Shown in pieces: positions 51,201-56,116 of a stretch of DNA of 64,000 nucleotides (position 1 is the first letter of the stretch; the number at the start of each line of letters is the position of its first letter). The stretch lies in the NCBI RefSeq assembly GCF_016808095.1, contig NC_068974.1, forward strand, positions 13,082,001 through 13,146,000, written 5' to 3'. Under the pieces are notes generated by a model that saw only the letters and a list, made by a program, of their open reading frames with translations, did no database searches and was not told the origin of the DNA. The stretch is from Vigna angularis (taxonomy: Eukaryota; Streptophyta; Magnoliopsida; Fabales; Fabaceae). A program made the position numbers and the translations under genes.

Positions 51201-53245
51201 AATGGAAATCAAGGGGACCCACATGGAAGCAAATTCACGGTTTTGAAATGTTGGCATTGAATATTATTGAAAAGAAGCACATATGGATATGGACGTTGAG
51301 TGGAGTACCACGGCTGCACCTCATTGTTTACCTCATTGTTCAAGTGAAGAAAATTGCACGGTTTGTGGTTGATGGCTTGGCAAAAGTAATGACCACATTT
51401 TGGCTTTAAATATGTCATGAAATGCTTAAAGGGTCCCATACTCATTTTATACGTCCAAAGATGGAAGAAAGTGGAAAAAGCTTTCTATAATATTCAACAT
51501 ACTTTGTTGGGGCAGCCATACTCTTTCTTGCAACGAGATTTCCAAAATCCCACAATCAATAAAGAAAAATGAAAGAGGGACCACCTTTGCCCCATTCTCT
51601 CGTCCACATGCATATACAAAATGCAAGCATCAATTTAAATTGGAGAAGGGGATTCACGAAAGTCAATCATACAAAAAAGAATCTCCTTTCCTAAAGGGCC
51701 ACCACCACTCACGGTTATGTCTACATGGCATACGGAAATCATTCTGAGAAAGTAGAAAACCATACTGCCCATCATTCTTTTTGGTTTGCACACACAGCAG
51801 CCCCACACTTGCGGTATTAAGAGGCAGCAGCAAGGACAATACAGTGGAAGAGCACGGTGAGGGCTGATTTCATTAGGATCTTTCACTCAACCAGCATGGA
51901 GGCAGCCCTTATGCACATCACGCTCCAGCTTCATCAACAAAAATCCAACACTGTGAAACAGCCTCTCATGGAAGCTCACGGCCCCTTTGGAGCAGCCCAC
52001 ATGGATGAAGGTAGCAATGAGGAAGTAACAACACCCAAGGAAGGCACTAGCTTGGCACAAGGGGTTCTGAATTGAAAGCACACAGCAGCTGAAGGCCCTC
52101 ACAGAAGCAACACACGTTGATGAAGAGCTCCATCCAGCACCCTTGGAGCACACCACCGTCCAGCAAGCTCACGGCTGATACAAGAAAGCAGTGATGGAGT
52201 TCCTCTTTTATTTGGTGCGCACGGAGAAGTGAAGTAGACAGCACATCCAGCTGCCTTTGAAAGAAGCAATGGTCCAACATCAAGAGAAGGAGCTGTGAAG
52301 GGCTGGAACAGTCACGGTCCATCAAAGGAAATGGCTTCAAGCATCCAAAACAGAAACAAGCACCGTGAGCAACAATAAAAAAAGAATGTGCAGGATAAAT
52401 GAGGAAGAAGAGGACAAATATTAGTTGGCAAACTCACGGGTTCAGATTTTTGGTTATAAAACCAGCAGCAGCAGAAGAGAAGGGATATTAGATTTTAGGA
52501 GTAGGTTTAGGTTACGTTCTGGCTGGGTGTTCTCCTCCCCTCTGGGGAGGTTTTGTGATTTAATTCAATTTGCATTTTCTAGTAGCAAACTCTCTCATTT
52601 CCATTTCAAACAGTGCAATTGTAATTTTAATTTCTGAAGCTTTGCTCATTTCATTTTCACTTCTACGGTTCAGAATTTTATTTTAATGTTGAATTTTGAA
52701 TTTCATTTTCAGTCAAGTGATTTTATTTTATTGTCTATTCATTTTACCGTCTGCTGTTACGTTTTATGCATATTTACAGTTCCAGCATTTTAATTTCAAA
52801 CACTGCGTAATTTTCCATTTTCTGTTTTTACCATCTTTTACCGTTTATTCTTATTGTCTTTAAAATTTATTTCATTGTTTTTAATTTCAGTTGTGTTTAA
52901 ATTCCAGTCTAGTTTTAAGTTTTATTTACCGCACAAAACATTCACAAACCCCCCCTTTTCGTGTTAGCTCTAAGACTGAACCAACAATATTGGTCCTTGA
53001 GAGACGACCTAGGAGTCACTTCCTAGTTATACTGCATTAATTTCCGTGCACATCAAATTTGTATGACCGCGACAGTCGTATCAGCGAATATACTTTACTG
53101 CCATGATTCTTCTCTCTTGCCAGGAAGAAACATAGTCCGCATGTCTTTCTTGATCTGAAATCCATCCATCAATCGTTGCCGGACGTGGTTGAGAGGAAGA
53201 GGATGCTCCAACAGCTCTGCGGCGATGTCTCCTTGAATCTGCCAT
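18219..53245 (-). CDS. Extra ORF of element G, split in frame by the Athila-like array (putative plant transposon protein)
   Basis: The ORF starts at ATG 53245 and runs on the minus strand to 53084. After removal of the array and one copy of the GCGAA duplication it continues in the same frame from 19235 to a stop at 18219, 392 codons in all. The first part contains MADSRRHRRRA and a Ser/Arg-rich stretch. After the join come LDFFRFYGFQFP, NGCIYPDLIRVFYFNLRY, HYLLVWILCP and LLLLYGIL. These match the plan of the family annotated as putative plant transposon protein (PF20167-like), found in many retroelements and of unknown function. An Asp/Glu-rich run (HPDVDEDDDVDTHM), a Ser-rich linker and a probable coiled coil end the protein. 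It lies between pol and the 3' LTR and appears to have its own promoter (53450-53458). It is now physically split and cannot be expressed whole. Confidence 0.75.
19236..19240. other. Target-site duplication GCGAA, left copy
   Basis: GCGAA precedes the first TG of LTR1; the identical GCGAA follows LTR3 at 53084-53088. It is the only duplication flanking the whole 33.8-kb array, so the array entered as one element and expanded later. Confidence 0.95.
19241..21550 (+). repeat. LTR1 of the Athila-like array (no CACTA)
   Basis: 2310 bp, TGATGAATCATT to GTCGTATCA. A TATA-like TTATAAAA at 20921-20928 precedes a purine-rich start region. It lacks the CACTA transposon but reads AACAATTAATTTTTAGTGAAG at 19559-19579, so the last nine bases of the CACTA right end (TTTTTAGTG) are present. 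By my count it differs from both LTR2 and LTR3 at about eight shared positions. Confidence 0.93.
20921..20928 (+). promoter_or_regulatory. LTR1 TATA box
   Basis: TTATAAAA in the last third of the LTR, the expected place for the U3/R boundary. Identical copies lie at 36684-36691 (LTR2) and 52454-52461 (LTR3), each downstream of the CACTA insertion in those LTRs. Confidence 0.65.
21556..21573 (+). promoter_or_regulatory. Primer-binding site, internal 1 (tRNA-Asp)
   Basis: TGGCGCCGCTGCCGGGGA, one base different from a perfect tRNA-Asp complement, five bases after LTR1. A degenerate second copy including the LTR edge (CAAATTTTGGCGGCGTTGTC) lies at 21685-21704. Confidence 0.88.
22011..23198 (+). 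CDS. gag: gag-like protein of Athila-like element, copy 1 (395 aa)
   Basis: Single ORF about 440 bp downstream of the primer site. Residues about 50-80 form an acidic/Leu-rich helix (FESKLDDKIDSLEKLV). A zinc knuckle CX2CX4HX4C (CAICPSSNHYTDAC) follows at about residues 92-105. Next come a Gln-rich stretch and a coiled coil (LKELLEQMTMQNLKFKQES, QAAMQNLSNQIRQMATL), the order seen in the C-terminal half of Athila gag. The classical capsid domain is absent, and the last third is acidic and unlike known gag. ATG is preceded by a T-rich leader. It may be a nucleocapsid-like RNA-binding protein used in cis by a non-autonomous element. The copy at 37775 differs by few residues (e.g. Ser to Asn at residue 10). 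Confidence 0.78.
   Translation: MSTYFNFVNSVYFADTSNYESPSAWYFNYSADFCNENNIAHPLVRGVHDDVAQSISDFESKLDDKIDSLEKLVTQLTTNRRSTSPSASVARLCAICPSSNHYTDACPSLQHPVASDAPQAYSTNIYNRQQKQQHQQMQFYDAPFQITPQPSTSEPTLKELLEQMTMQNLKFKQESMKIQQETQAAMQNLSNQIRQMATLAPEENAEVFEDQARISSNFEPGRPLTFSTNISQFDCFDDYAIERYVDNYDIDEHAFNSPSEHESEPIIDIDSTFEIDSCFEDISEVQPITLGLGVIPLHEISVVPHCTNHVAGGTYKLDEQTPTIEDKGASTQNCFNNKRHLLNLLINNHYFDPAVENISLLDQIWRMKQYVLNNSVMDHEVENLSLQVQNWQLPP
23199..24020 (+). other. Non-coding spacer between gag-like ORF and antisense WOX gene (internal 1)
   Basis: AT-rich, with long A-runs (23406-23430, 23532-23552 and 23970-24010). It includes the first of four AAGTGTGGTCT motifs (23319-23329). No coding potential seen. The repeated copy lies at 38963-39784. 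Confidence 0.6.
24025..24573 (-). CDS. Antisense WUSCHEL-related homeodomain (WOX-like) gene in internal 1
   Basis: Minus-strand ORF carrying a WOX-type homeodomain at about residues 12-75: RWRPTEDQ, Pro-Ser pair in THPSRAQ, ITSRLRIFG, and helix 3 NVHCWFNNHGNRVRRW. The canonical WFQNHKAR has become WFNNHGNR. After the domain, LLNLFPV resembles the WUS box (TLxLFP), and ELSLR near the C-terminus is EAR-like. An in-frame 84-bp segment (24213-24296) has GTAAGA at its 5' end and a T-rich GAAAG 3' end, so it is probably an intron, leaving a protein of about 154 aa. A second intron lies in the 5' UTR. Known WOX proteins act as nuclear transcription factors. This copy lies opposite to the retroelement transcript, which explains how introns survived reverse transcription. 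Expression and function are unproven. Confidence 0.82.
   Translation of the reverse strand: MTSEMESERYTSQRWRPTEDQTQMMTRIYNFGVTHPSRAQVVEITSRLRIFGDASEYNVHCWFNNHGNRVRRWQAEIDPTGTQFSQLPLYMYGKTLIKSPIFMIFFLSSTIINTIFFLLKECDWVIMRAPRLLNLFPVPIIIDDDRDERQIPPPMLLTFRTRAPSTELSLRPPQPAREFFQF
24592..25173 (-). other. Predicted 5'-UTR intron of the antisense WOX-like gene, copy 1
   Basis: The donor is CAG|GTAAGT at 25173 and the acceptor TTATGTTTTAG ends at 24592, preceded by a long T-rich tract. The intron is 582 bp, and the ATG lies about 18 bp into the next exon. Splicing is inferred from consensus only. Confidence 0.65.
25174..25371 (-). promoter_or_regulatory. Predicted antisense promoter and first exon of WOX-like gene, copy 1
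   Basis: On the minus strand a TATA-like CTATTAATAGG (about 25354-25364) is followed about 40 bp later by a CT-rich leader (CTCTCTCTCTACTTCTCAC and similar, about 25270-25325), like plant core promoters with a Y-patch. The exon ends at the strong donor at 25174/25173. The complementary strand is the purine-rich GAGAGAG stretch. Confidence 0.6.
25440..27037 (+). other. 3' non-coding part of internal 1
   Basis: An (AAAAT)n microsatellite at 25447-25515, two CATCTACTGATGG motifs (25521-25566), and AAGTGTGGTCT at 25677, 26285 and 27023. The last lies directly before LTR2 where a polypurine tract is expected. No convincing ORF. Repeated at 41200-42797. Confidence 0.7.
27380..27995 (+). repeat. 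5' subterminal palindrome array of CACTA copy 1
   Basis: Eight stem-loops of the form TATGCCGCGGTT-n-AACCGCGGCATA within about 600 bp (near 27392, 27462, 27553, 27647, 27754, 27837, 27919 and 27963). In En/Spm-type elements subterminal repeats are the transposase-binding region. One of them is extended to a perfect 41-bp-arm hairpin (27621-27710). Confidence 0.9.
27621..27710. repeat. Perfect 41-bp-arm hairpin in CACTA copy 1
   Basis: Left arm 27621-27661, 8-base loop CCCCAGAG, right arm 27670-27710, with no mismatches. The outer half of the arms (TCAGAGAATTTCAGAAG) is not part of the usual subterminal repeat. The identical structure in copy 2 is at 43381-43470. Confidence 0.95.
28275..28515 (+). 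other. Predicted leader intron of the CACTA transposase gene, copy 1
   Basis: Donor CCAG|GTATTT at 28275, acceptor ATATTTAG ending 28515, four bases before the TNPD ATG. An alternative acceptor (TTTTGACAG ending 31836) just before the second gene would skip TNPD, recalling the shared promoter and alternative splicing of En/Spm tnpA/tnpD. Confidence 0.55.
28520..31720 (+). CDS. tnpD: TNPD-type CACTA transposase, copy 1 (1066 aa)
   Basis: Uninterrupted ORF with the full domain order of plant CACTA transposases. The N-terminal transposase-associated domain (residues about 1-80) has CPCVNCLNERK, IREHLICDGF and TWIWHGE. Transposase_21 (about 195-560) shows CPNDCILYRKE, CPKCGLSRY, ATDGMNPFGN (Asp321), GHKACPIC and the DVMHVEKNV box (536-544). 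A DUF4218-like region (about 645-760) has LPVAIRGILP, MVHLLVHLVREI and RWMYPIERYMK. A DUF4216-like region follows near the C-terminus (MRYYGIIEEIWEVDY, PLFKCKWFD, HWYVALQGK). Length and order are those of a full protein. In the family it binds element ends and catalyses cut-and-paste transposition in the nucleus. The ATG follows a splice acceptor. Likely functional, but untested. Confidence 0.95.
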   Translation: MDRNWINLPRISAEYERGVEEFIQFAQRNEGRTNDEVKFRCPCVNCLNERKLNATQIREHLICDGFLRCYTTWIWHGEEMDFPTDSQSVNVTDSTMEEDRPDEDKLEDMIRDVGAENFAKAHVYETMSTDAETPLYVGSTKFTRLSAVLRLMNLKASNGWTDKSFTELLTLLNEMLPDGNTLPTRNYDAKKILCPMGMEYKRIHACPNDCILYRKEFEFLTECPKCGLSRYKSKNNSEDNGQIEKNGSALKVVWYLPIVPRLKRLFANPKDAKNLRWHADERKIDGLLRHPADSKQWKNIDRQFPEFGKECRNLRLALATDGMNPFGNLSTNHSCWPVILIIYNLSPALCMKRKYMMLSMMISGPKEPGNDIDVYLSPLVEDLKVLWVDGVEIFDAFALETFMMRAMLFCTINDFPAYGNLSGYSVKGHKACPICEENTAAHQLKHGRKTVYLRHRRFLKRNHPYRRLKKAFNGDQERDEAPNPLTGLEVLQKVNKIHHVFGKTSKKSSVTTPWKKKSIFFDLPYWSKLDVRHCIDVMHVEKNVCDSLIGTLLNIQGKTKDGVNARLDLVDMNIREELAPKEIGKRTYLPPACYTMSRQEKISFCVCLKSIKVPQGYSSNMKSLVSMQDLKLVGMKSHDCHVLMQQLLPVAIRGILPKNVRHTINRLCSFFSSICSKAIDPTKLDELQGEIVIILCQLEMFFPPSFFDIMVHLLVHLVREIKLCGPVYLRWMYPIERYMKILKGYVKNPYHPEGSMIERYIAEESIEFCSDYMTSTNPIGVPRTAWLNKFSTSKSIRGVNVVTKDREELLQAHLYILNNTDEVIPFLEAHKAIVKNKNPRQSEKWQLMEHNKTFMSWFKSEIDKEPHSSETLLWLANGLKFDVVCCTGYEVNNCTFYTKTLDDKSTVQNSGVSLEAESLQFSTSKDQSPVLGSMRYYGIIEEIWEVDYTKFSVPLFKCKWFDNKSGVKIDDSGMTLVDFRKVGYRDEPFIMVHQPSQVFYVKDPSSDHWYVALQGKKQIEVNEDNLINIDIADNHSFQTTTKLDDQSVVDDDVHAIRSDHDEGIYI
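31842..34794 (+). CDS. CACTA second gene, copy 1: Transposase_24-like plus Ulp1-like region, 11 exons (715 aa)
   Basis: Exons by consensus splice sites: 31842-32114, 32198-32404, 32485-32733, 32827-33175, 33244-33557, 33638-33858, 33941-34102, 34180-34284, 34353-34428, 34520-34615, 34699-34794. They sum to 2148 bp with every phase matching and one terminal stop, strong support for the model. Exons 1-4 are a plant transposase (Transposase_24) region: ETWRVFKESRMSEEWQ, NPHLLSRGGYRKLEEKI, then a Glu/Arg-rich helix. Exons 8-10 are C48/Ulp1-like: RHWQLLVM holds the His and SYECGYYVMYWM the Cys. The Asp expected after the His reads WFCSLH, so the classical triad is incomplete. Many CACTA elements carry such a Ulp1-like partner; its role is unresolved. 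Confidence 0.88.
34922..34966. repeat. 17-bp perfect inverted repeat after the CACTA second gene, copy 1
   Basis: GCAGGTCTGTTTTTGTG (34922-34938) and its exact complement (34950-34966) with an 11-base loop, between the stop of the second gene and the 3' subterminal repeats. It could mark transcript end formation. Copy 2 is at 50682-50726. Confidence 0.9.
34990..35312 (+). repeat. 3' subterminal palindrome array of CACTA copy 1
   Basis: About seven ATGCCGCGGTT/AACCGCGGCAT palindromes, several with very short loops (e.g. CCGCGGTTGAACCGCGG near 35105). T- and A-runs separate them. It mirrors the 5' array. Copy 2 has an 11-bp longer T/A run here. Confidence 0.88.
37319..37336 (+). promoter_or_regulatory. 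Primer-binding site, internal 2 (tRNA-Asp)
   Basis: Same sequence and spacing as at 21556-21573, after LTR2. LTR2 therefore serves both as the 3' LTR of unit 1 and the 5' LTR of unit 2. Confidence 0.88.
37775..38962 (+). CDS. gag: gag-like protein of Athila-like element, copy 2 (395 aa)
   Basis: Second copy of the gag-like ORF, same length, with the same zinc knuckle (CAICPSSNHYTDAC) and coiled coil. Residue 10 is Asn instead of Ser; I saw no other clear protein change. Its preservation alongside copy 1 reflects recent duplication rather than selection. Confidence 0.78.
   Translation: MSTYFNFVNNVYFADTSNYESPSAWYFNYSADFCNENNIAHPLVRGVHDDVAQSISDFESKLDDKIDSLEKLVTQLTTNRRSTSPSASVARLCAICPSSNHYTDACPSLQHPVASDAPQAYSTNIYNRQQKQQHQQMQFYDAPFQITPQPSTSEPTLKELLEQMTMQNLKFKQESMKIQQETQAAMQNLSNQIRQMATLAPEENAEVFEDQARISSNFEPGRPLTFSTNISQFDCFDDYAIERYVDNYDIDEHAFNSPSEHESEPIIDIDSTFEIDSCFEDISEVQPITLGLGVIPLHEISVVPHCTNHVAGGTYKLDEQTPTIEDKGASTQNCFNNKRHLLNLLINNHYFDPAVENISLLDQIWRMKQYVLNNSVMDHEVENLSLQVQNWQLPP
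39785..40333 (-). CDS. Antisense WOX-like homeodomain gene in internal 2
   Basis: Second copy of the antisense homeodomain ORF. The homeodomain (RWRPTEDQ to WFNNHGNR), the LLNLFP box and the splice signals are unchanged. Differences seen: an Ala to Thr change near the C-terminus (PPQPTREFF) and two changes within the predicted coding intron (39973-40056). The first exon and antisense promoter lie at about 40934-41131 and the 5'-UTR intron at 40352-40933. The duplicated upstream parts are intact. Confidence 0.82.
   Translation of the reverse strand: MTSEMESERYTSQRWRPTEDQTQMMTRIYNFGVTHPSRAQVVEITSRLRIFGDASEYNVHCWFNNHGNRVRRWQAEIDPTGTQFSQLPLYMYGKTLIKSPILLIFFLSSTIINTIFFLLKECDWVIMRAPRLLNLFPVPIIIDDDRDERQIPPPMLLTFRTRAPSTELSLRPPQPTREFFQF
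40352..41131 (-). promoter_or_regulatory. Antisense promoter, first exon and 5'-UTR intron of WOX-like gene, copy 2
   Basis: Same layout as at 24592-25371: TATTAATAG-type TATA, CT-rich leader, donor CAG|GTAAGT, T-rich acceptor TTTTAG shortly before the ATG at 40333. Inferred from sequence only. Confidence 0.58.
44280..47480 (+). CDS. tnpD: TNPD-type CACTA transposase, copy 2 (1066 aa)
   Basis: Full-length second copy with all domains of copy 1. Differences noted: residue 367 Glu to Gln, 498 His to Tyr, 702 Phe to Ser and 752 Pro to Thr. None hits the Asp321 or DVMHVEKNV motifs. Both copies may encode active protein. If so, two sources of transposase sit in one locus. Confidence 0.95.
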   Translation: MDRNWINLPRISAEYERGVEEFIQFAQRNEGRTNDEVKFRCPCVNCLNERKLNATQIREHLICDGFLRCYTTWIWHGEEMDFPTDSQSVNVTDSTMEEDRPDEDKLEDMIRDVGAENFAKAHVYETMSTDAETPLYVGSTKFTRLSAVLRLMNLKASNGWTDKSFTELLTLLNEMLPDGNTLPTRNYDAKKILCPMGMEYKRIHACPNDCILYRKEFEFLTECPKCGLSRYKSKNNSEDNGQIEKNGSALKVVWYLPIVPRLKRLFANPKDAKNLRWHADERKIDGLLRHPADSKQWKNIDRQFPEFGKECRNLRLALATDGMNPFGNLSTNHSCWPVILIIYNLSPALCMKRKYMMLSMMISGPKQPGNDIDVYLSPLVEDLKVLWVDGVEIFDAFALETFMMRAMLFCTINDFPAYGNLSGYSVKGHKACPICEENTAAHQLKHGRKTVYLRHRRFLKRNHPYRRLKKAFNGDQERDEAPNPLTGLEVLQKVNKIYHVFGKTSKKSSVTTPWKKKSIFFDLPYWSKLDVRHCIDVMHVEKNVCDSLIGTLLNIQGKTKDGVNARLDLVDMNIREELAPKEIGKRTYLPPACYTMSRQEKISFCVCLKSIKVPQGYSSNMKSLVSMQDLKLVGMKSHDCHVLMQQLLPVAIRGILPKNVRHTINRLCSFFSSICSKAIDPTKLDELQGEIVIILCQLEMFSPPSFFDIMVHLLVHLVREIKLCGPVYLRWMYPIERYMKILKGYVKNPYHTEGSMIERYIAEESIEFCSDYMTSTNPIGVPRTAWLNKFSTSKSIRGVNVVTKDREELLQAHLYILNNTDEVIPFLEAHKAIVKNKNPRQSEKWQLMEHNKTFMSWFKSEIDKEPHSSETLLWLANGLKFDVVCCTGYEVNNCTFYTKTLDDKSTVQNSGVSLEAESLQFSTSKDQSPVLGSMRYYGIIEEIWEVDYTKFSVPLFKCKWFDNKSGVKIDDSGMTLVDFRKVGYRDEPFIMVHQPSQVFYVKDPSSDHWYVALQGKKQIEVNEDNLINIDIADNHSFQTTTKLDDQSVVDDDVHAIRSDHDEGIYI
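47602..50554 (+). CDS. CACTA second gene, copy 2: Transposase_24-like plus Ulp1-like region, 11 exons
   Basis: All eleven exons of copy 1 recur at +15760 (47602-47874, 47958-48164, 48245-48493, 48587-48935, 49004-49317, 49398-49618, 49701-49862, 49940-50044, 50113-50188, 50280-50375, 50459-50554) with splice sites and frame kept. Two protein changes were noted in exon 4 (Gly to Arg in HPGRV, Ser to Pro in AAGSG). The His (RHWQLLVM) and Cys (ECGYYVMYWM) of the Ulp1-like region are retained, and WFCSLH again lacks the usual Asp. Confidence 0.87.
53084..53088. other. Target-site duplication GCGAA, right copy
   Basis: Directly follows the terminal CA of LTR3 and matches 19236-19240. Confidence 0.95.
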
Positions 53246-53346
53246 GGAGAAAGGTTGAGGGAGTGATAGTTTGAGAGAGTGAGTAAAATTGGAGAGATTA
53301 GAAGCTCAAGATTTTGATTTCAGTAGTTTCTAGGTGCAAAGAGATG

Positions 53347-53442
53347 TTAGAATTAGTTAAAAGCAATTTGTAGAAATTAAATGTAGTAGGAAATTCTTGT
53401 AAACCTTGTAAACTTACATTTTTAACTACAATAATCGATTAT
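53347..53442. repeat. 96-bp inverted repeat of the G LTR, in the leader of the extra ORF
   Basis: This stretch is the exact reverse complement of 17690-17785 in the 3' LTR of G. It lies between the extra-ORF promoter and its ATG. A transcript running from the extra ORF into the 3' LTR would contain both arms (about 1.5 kb apart before the array inserted). Confidence 0.9.
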
Positions 53443-53775
53443 AGAGGCCTATTTATAAGAAGAAGGGAAGAACTAGCCGTTTATGGCCGTTTTGAGCCGT
53501 TATGGAGTCTCCAACGTCTTTATTTTTGAAACTGTTAGCGTGATAATCGATTTTCGTAAGTGATAATCGATTATCTGCTCGTTGATCACTTTCCAGAAAT
53601 TGTGCGATAATCGATTATGTATGAAGATAATCGATTATTTTCTCATGATTTTCCAGAGATAAATTTGAAGATTCATAATCGATTATTGGGTGGGATAATC
53701 GATTATCTCAGTGTAAAGGATGTATCCCAGGTTTGAAATAATCGATTATGACCTGATGATAATCGATTATTAACG
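53432..53775 (-). promoter_or_regulatory. Internal promoter of element G: TAATCGATTA array and TATA box
   Basis: Between the pol stop (53817) and the extra-ORF ATG (53245) lie nine ATAATCGATTAT-type palindromes (one is imperfect), followed on the minus strand by TATAAATAG (53450-53458). The spacing to the ATG allows a leader of about 170 nt. The same palindromes cluster in the LTRs, so the element seems to have reused LTR control sequence for a second transcript. Inferred from motifs. Confidence 0.68.
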
Positions 53776-53816
53776 CTGATCTTACGAAAATTTGCAAAGA
53801 ACCATAAATGTGGAGT

Positions 53817-56108
53817 CTAAGACATGTCTAATACCCCTAACTCTCTTCTAAGCTCATATAATCTATCTTTCGGCAGGGCTTTAGTAAAGATATCAGCTAA
53901 TTGATGTAACGTGTCAATGTATTCAATTTGGCAATCTCCTTTTTGAATGTGATCTCTCAAGAAGTGATGTCTAATTTCAATGTGTTTAGTTCTTGAGTGC
54001 ATGATGGGGTTCTTAGTTAGGTTGATGGCACTAGTATTATCACATTTCAGAGGAATGTGATCAAGGAAAATATCAAAGTCCTCTAGTTGCTGTTTCATCC
54101 ACAAGATTTGGGCATAACAATTGCCAGCAGCAATGTATTCAGCTTCAGTAGTAGATAAAGCTACACAAGCTTGTTTCTTTGAATGCCAAGACACTAAAGA
54201 ACAACCCAGAAAATGACAAGTGCCACTAGTACTTTTTCTATCAATTTTACAGCCACCATAATCTGCATCAGAGTATCCTATTAAACTAAGTGAGGCATCA
54301 GAGGGATACCAAAGTCCAAATGAAGTAGTTCCCTTAAGATATTTTAGAATTCTCTTAACTGCAGTCAAATGAGATTCTTTAGGATTGGCTTGGTATCTAG
54401 CACATACACAAACACTCTGCATAATATCTGGTCTACTAGCAGTTACGTATAGCAAGGATCCTATCATGCCTCTAAACATGGTTTCATTCACTCCTTTTCC
54501 AATTTCATCCTTATCTAAATAACATGAAGTACCCATGGGTGTACTAGCTTCTTTGCAGCTATCCATACCAAATTTCTTAAGAATTTCTCTACAGTATTTA
54601 GTTTGGGAGATGAATGTTCCACCATTCATTTGTTTTATCTGTAGTCCTAAGAAAAAGTTTAATTCTCCCATCATAGACATCTCAAATTCACCTTGCATTA
54701 TTTTTGCAAACTCTTCACACAAAGAGTCATCAGTTGACCCAAAAATGATATCATCTACATAAACTTGTACAATCAAGATGTATTTTCCTACTTTCTTTAT
54801 AAATAAGGTTGAATCAACCTTACCTCTAGAAAAATTATTATCAAGTAAGAAGGTACTAAGTCTTTCATACCAAGACCTAGGTGCCTCTTTAAGACCATAC
54901 AAGGCCTTTTTCAACTTATAAACATGATCAGGAAATTTGAAATCCTCAAAACCAGGAGGTTGACTAACATATACCTCTTCTTTTATGAAACCATTTAAAA
55001 ACGCACTTTTCACATCCATTTGATACAGTTTAAATTTCATCAAAGATGCATATGCAAGCAACAATCTAATTGCTTCTAACCTGGCCACTGCTGCATATGT
55101 TTCATCATAGTCTATACCTTCCTCTTGACAGTAGCCCTTTGCAACTAGCCTTGCTTTGTTCTTTGTGATGTTTCCATCCTCATCAAGCTTGTTCCTAAAT
55201 ACTCTTTTGGTTCCTATGACTTGATAATCATCTTGCTTTGGAATAAGTTCCCAGACTTCATTCCTTTCAAATTGGTTTAGCTCTTCTTGCATAGCAACGC
55301 ACCACTTATCATCTTGAAGAGCTTCCTTTAAATTCTTGGGTTCTATTTGAGACACAAAAGCTACAGTTAGACAAAAATTATTAAGATTATGTCTAGTAGT
55401 TACTCCTTTTGAAATGTCTCCAATGATGTTGTCTAAGGAAAGTCCTCTTGGTTGTTGATAGCTTTTAGAATCAACAGCTTGAGGTGTTTCTTGAAGTTCT
55501 GGAGGATAGTTTTCATTTAGATACATCTCTTCAAGAGCTTCCTTCAAATAATCCTCATCACCTGCAATAGGTTTGTTTGACTCAAGAGGGTTTTCCTCAA
55601 GGTCCACAATCTCATCAAAGACAACATGCATTGATTCTTCAATTGTTAAAGTTCTTCTATTAAATACTCTATATGCTTTACTGGTCAAAGAATATCCTAG
55701 GAAAATTGCTTCATCAGATTTTGCATCAAATTTGCCTAGATTATCTTTTCCATTATTCAAGACAAAGCATTTGCACCCAAATATTTTCAAGTGAGATACA
55801 TTTGGTTTTCTACCATTTAACAGTTCATATGGAGTTAATTTCAGAATTGGCCTAATAAGCATCCTGTTTAACACATAACAAGTAGTACTAACTGCATCAG
55901 CCCAAAAATATTTTGGCACATTAGATTCATTCATAAGGGTTCTAGCTAATTCTTCTAATGATCTATTTTTCCTTTCAACAACACCATTTTTTTGGGGAGT
56001 TCTAGGTGCAGAAAAGTTATGTGATATGCCATATTCTTCACAAAATTTATCAAAAGATTCATTTTCAAATTGTCCACCATGATCACTTCTCAATGTTTTG
56101 ATTTTCAT
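53817..56108 (-). pseudogene. pol: Copia pol of element G: partial integrase, RT, RNase H
   Basis: Open frame of 763 codons on the minus strand. It begins inside the integrase core (RSDHGGQF, then [11 protein letters not shown] with the catalytic Glu). RT follows ([51 protein letters not shown]), then RNase H ([39 protein letters not shown]), ending LGVLDMS. The SIRE lineage is likely. The zinc finger and first catalytic Asp of integrase, the protease and gag are cut off by the H LTR at 56116/56117. What remains is remarkably intact, so the truncation is recent. Confidence 0.9.
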
Positions 56109-56116
56109 GTCTTTTA

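Larger units (their letters stand above)
19241..53083 (+). mobile_element. Athila-like tandem array: LTR1-int1-LTR2(CACTA)-int2-LTR3(CACTA)
   Basis: 33,843 bp with TG/CA ends and one TSD (GCGAA). LTR1 19241-21550; internal 1 21551-27037; LTR2 27038-37313; internal 2 37314-42797; LTR3 42798-53083. Primer sites at 21556-21573 and 37319-37336 match tRNA-Asp except for one base. The internal regions (about 5.5 kb) carry a gag-like ORF and an antisense WOX-type gene but no pol, so the element is non-autonomous. The repeat unit internal+LTR is about 15.76 kb and the two copies differ by only scattered bases. Such three-LTR structures arise by unequal crossing-over between the LTRs of one insertion. 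Confidence 0.93.
42798..53083 (+). repeat. LTR3 of the Athila-like array, carrying CACTA copy 2
   Basis: TGATGAATC at 42798 to GTCGTATCA at 53083, followed by TSD GCGAA. The CACTA element lies at the same LTR position as in LTR2. Private changes include a lost C near 52363, CCG to CTG near 52821 and CTGAG to CTAAG near 52970. Confidence 0.93.
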
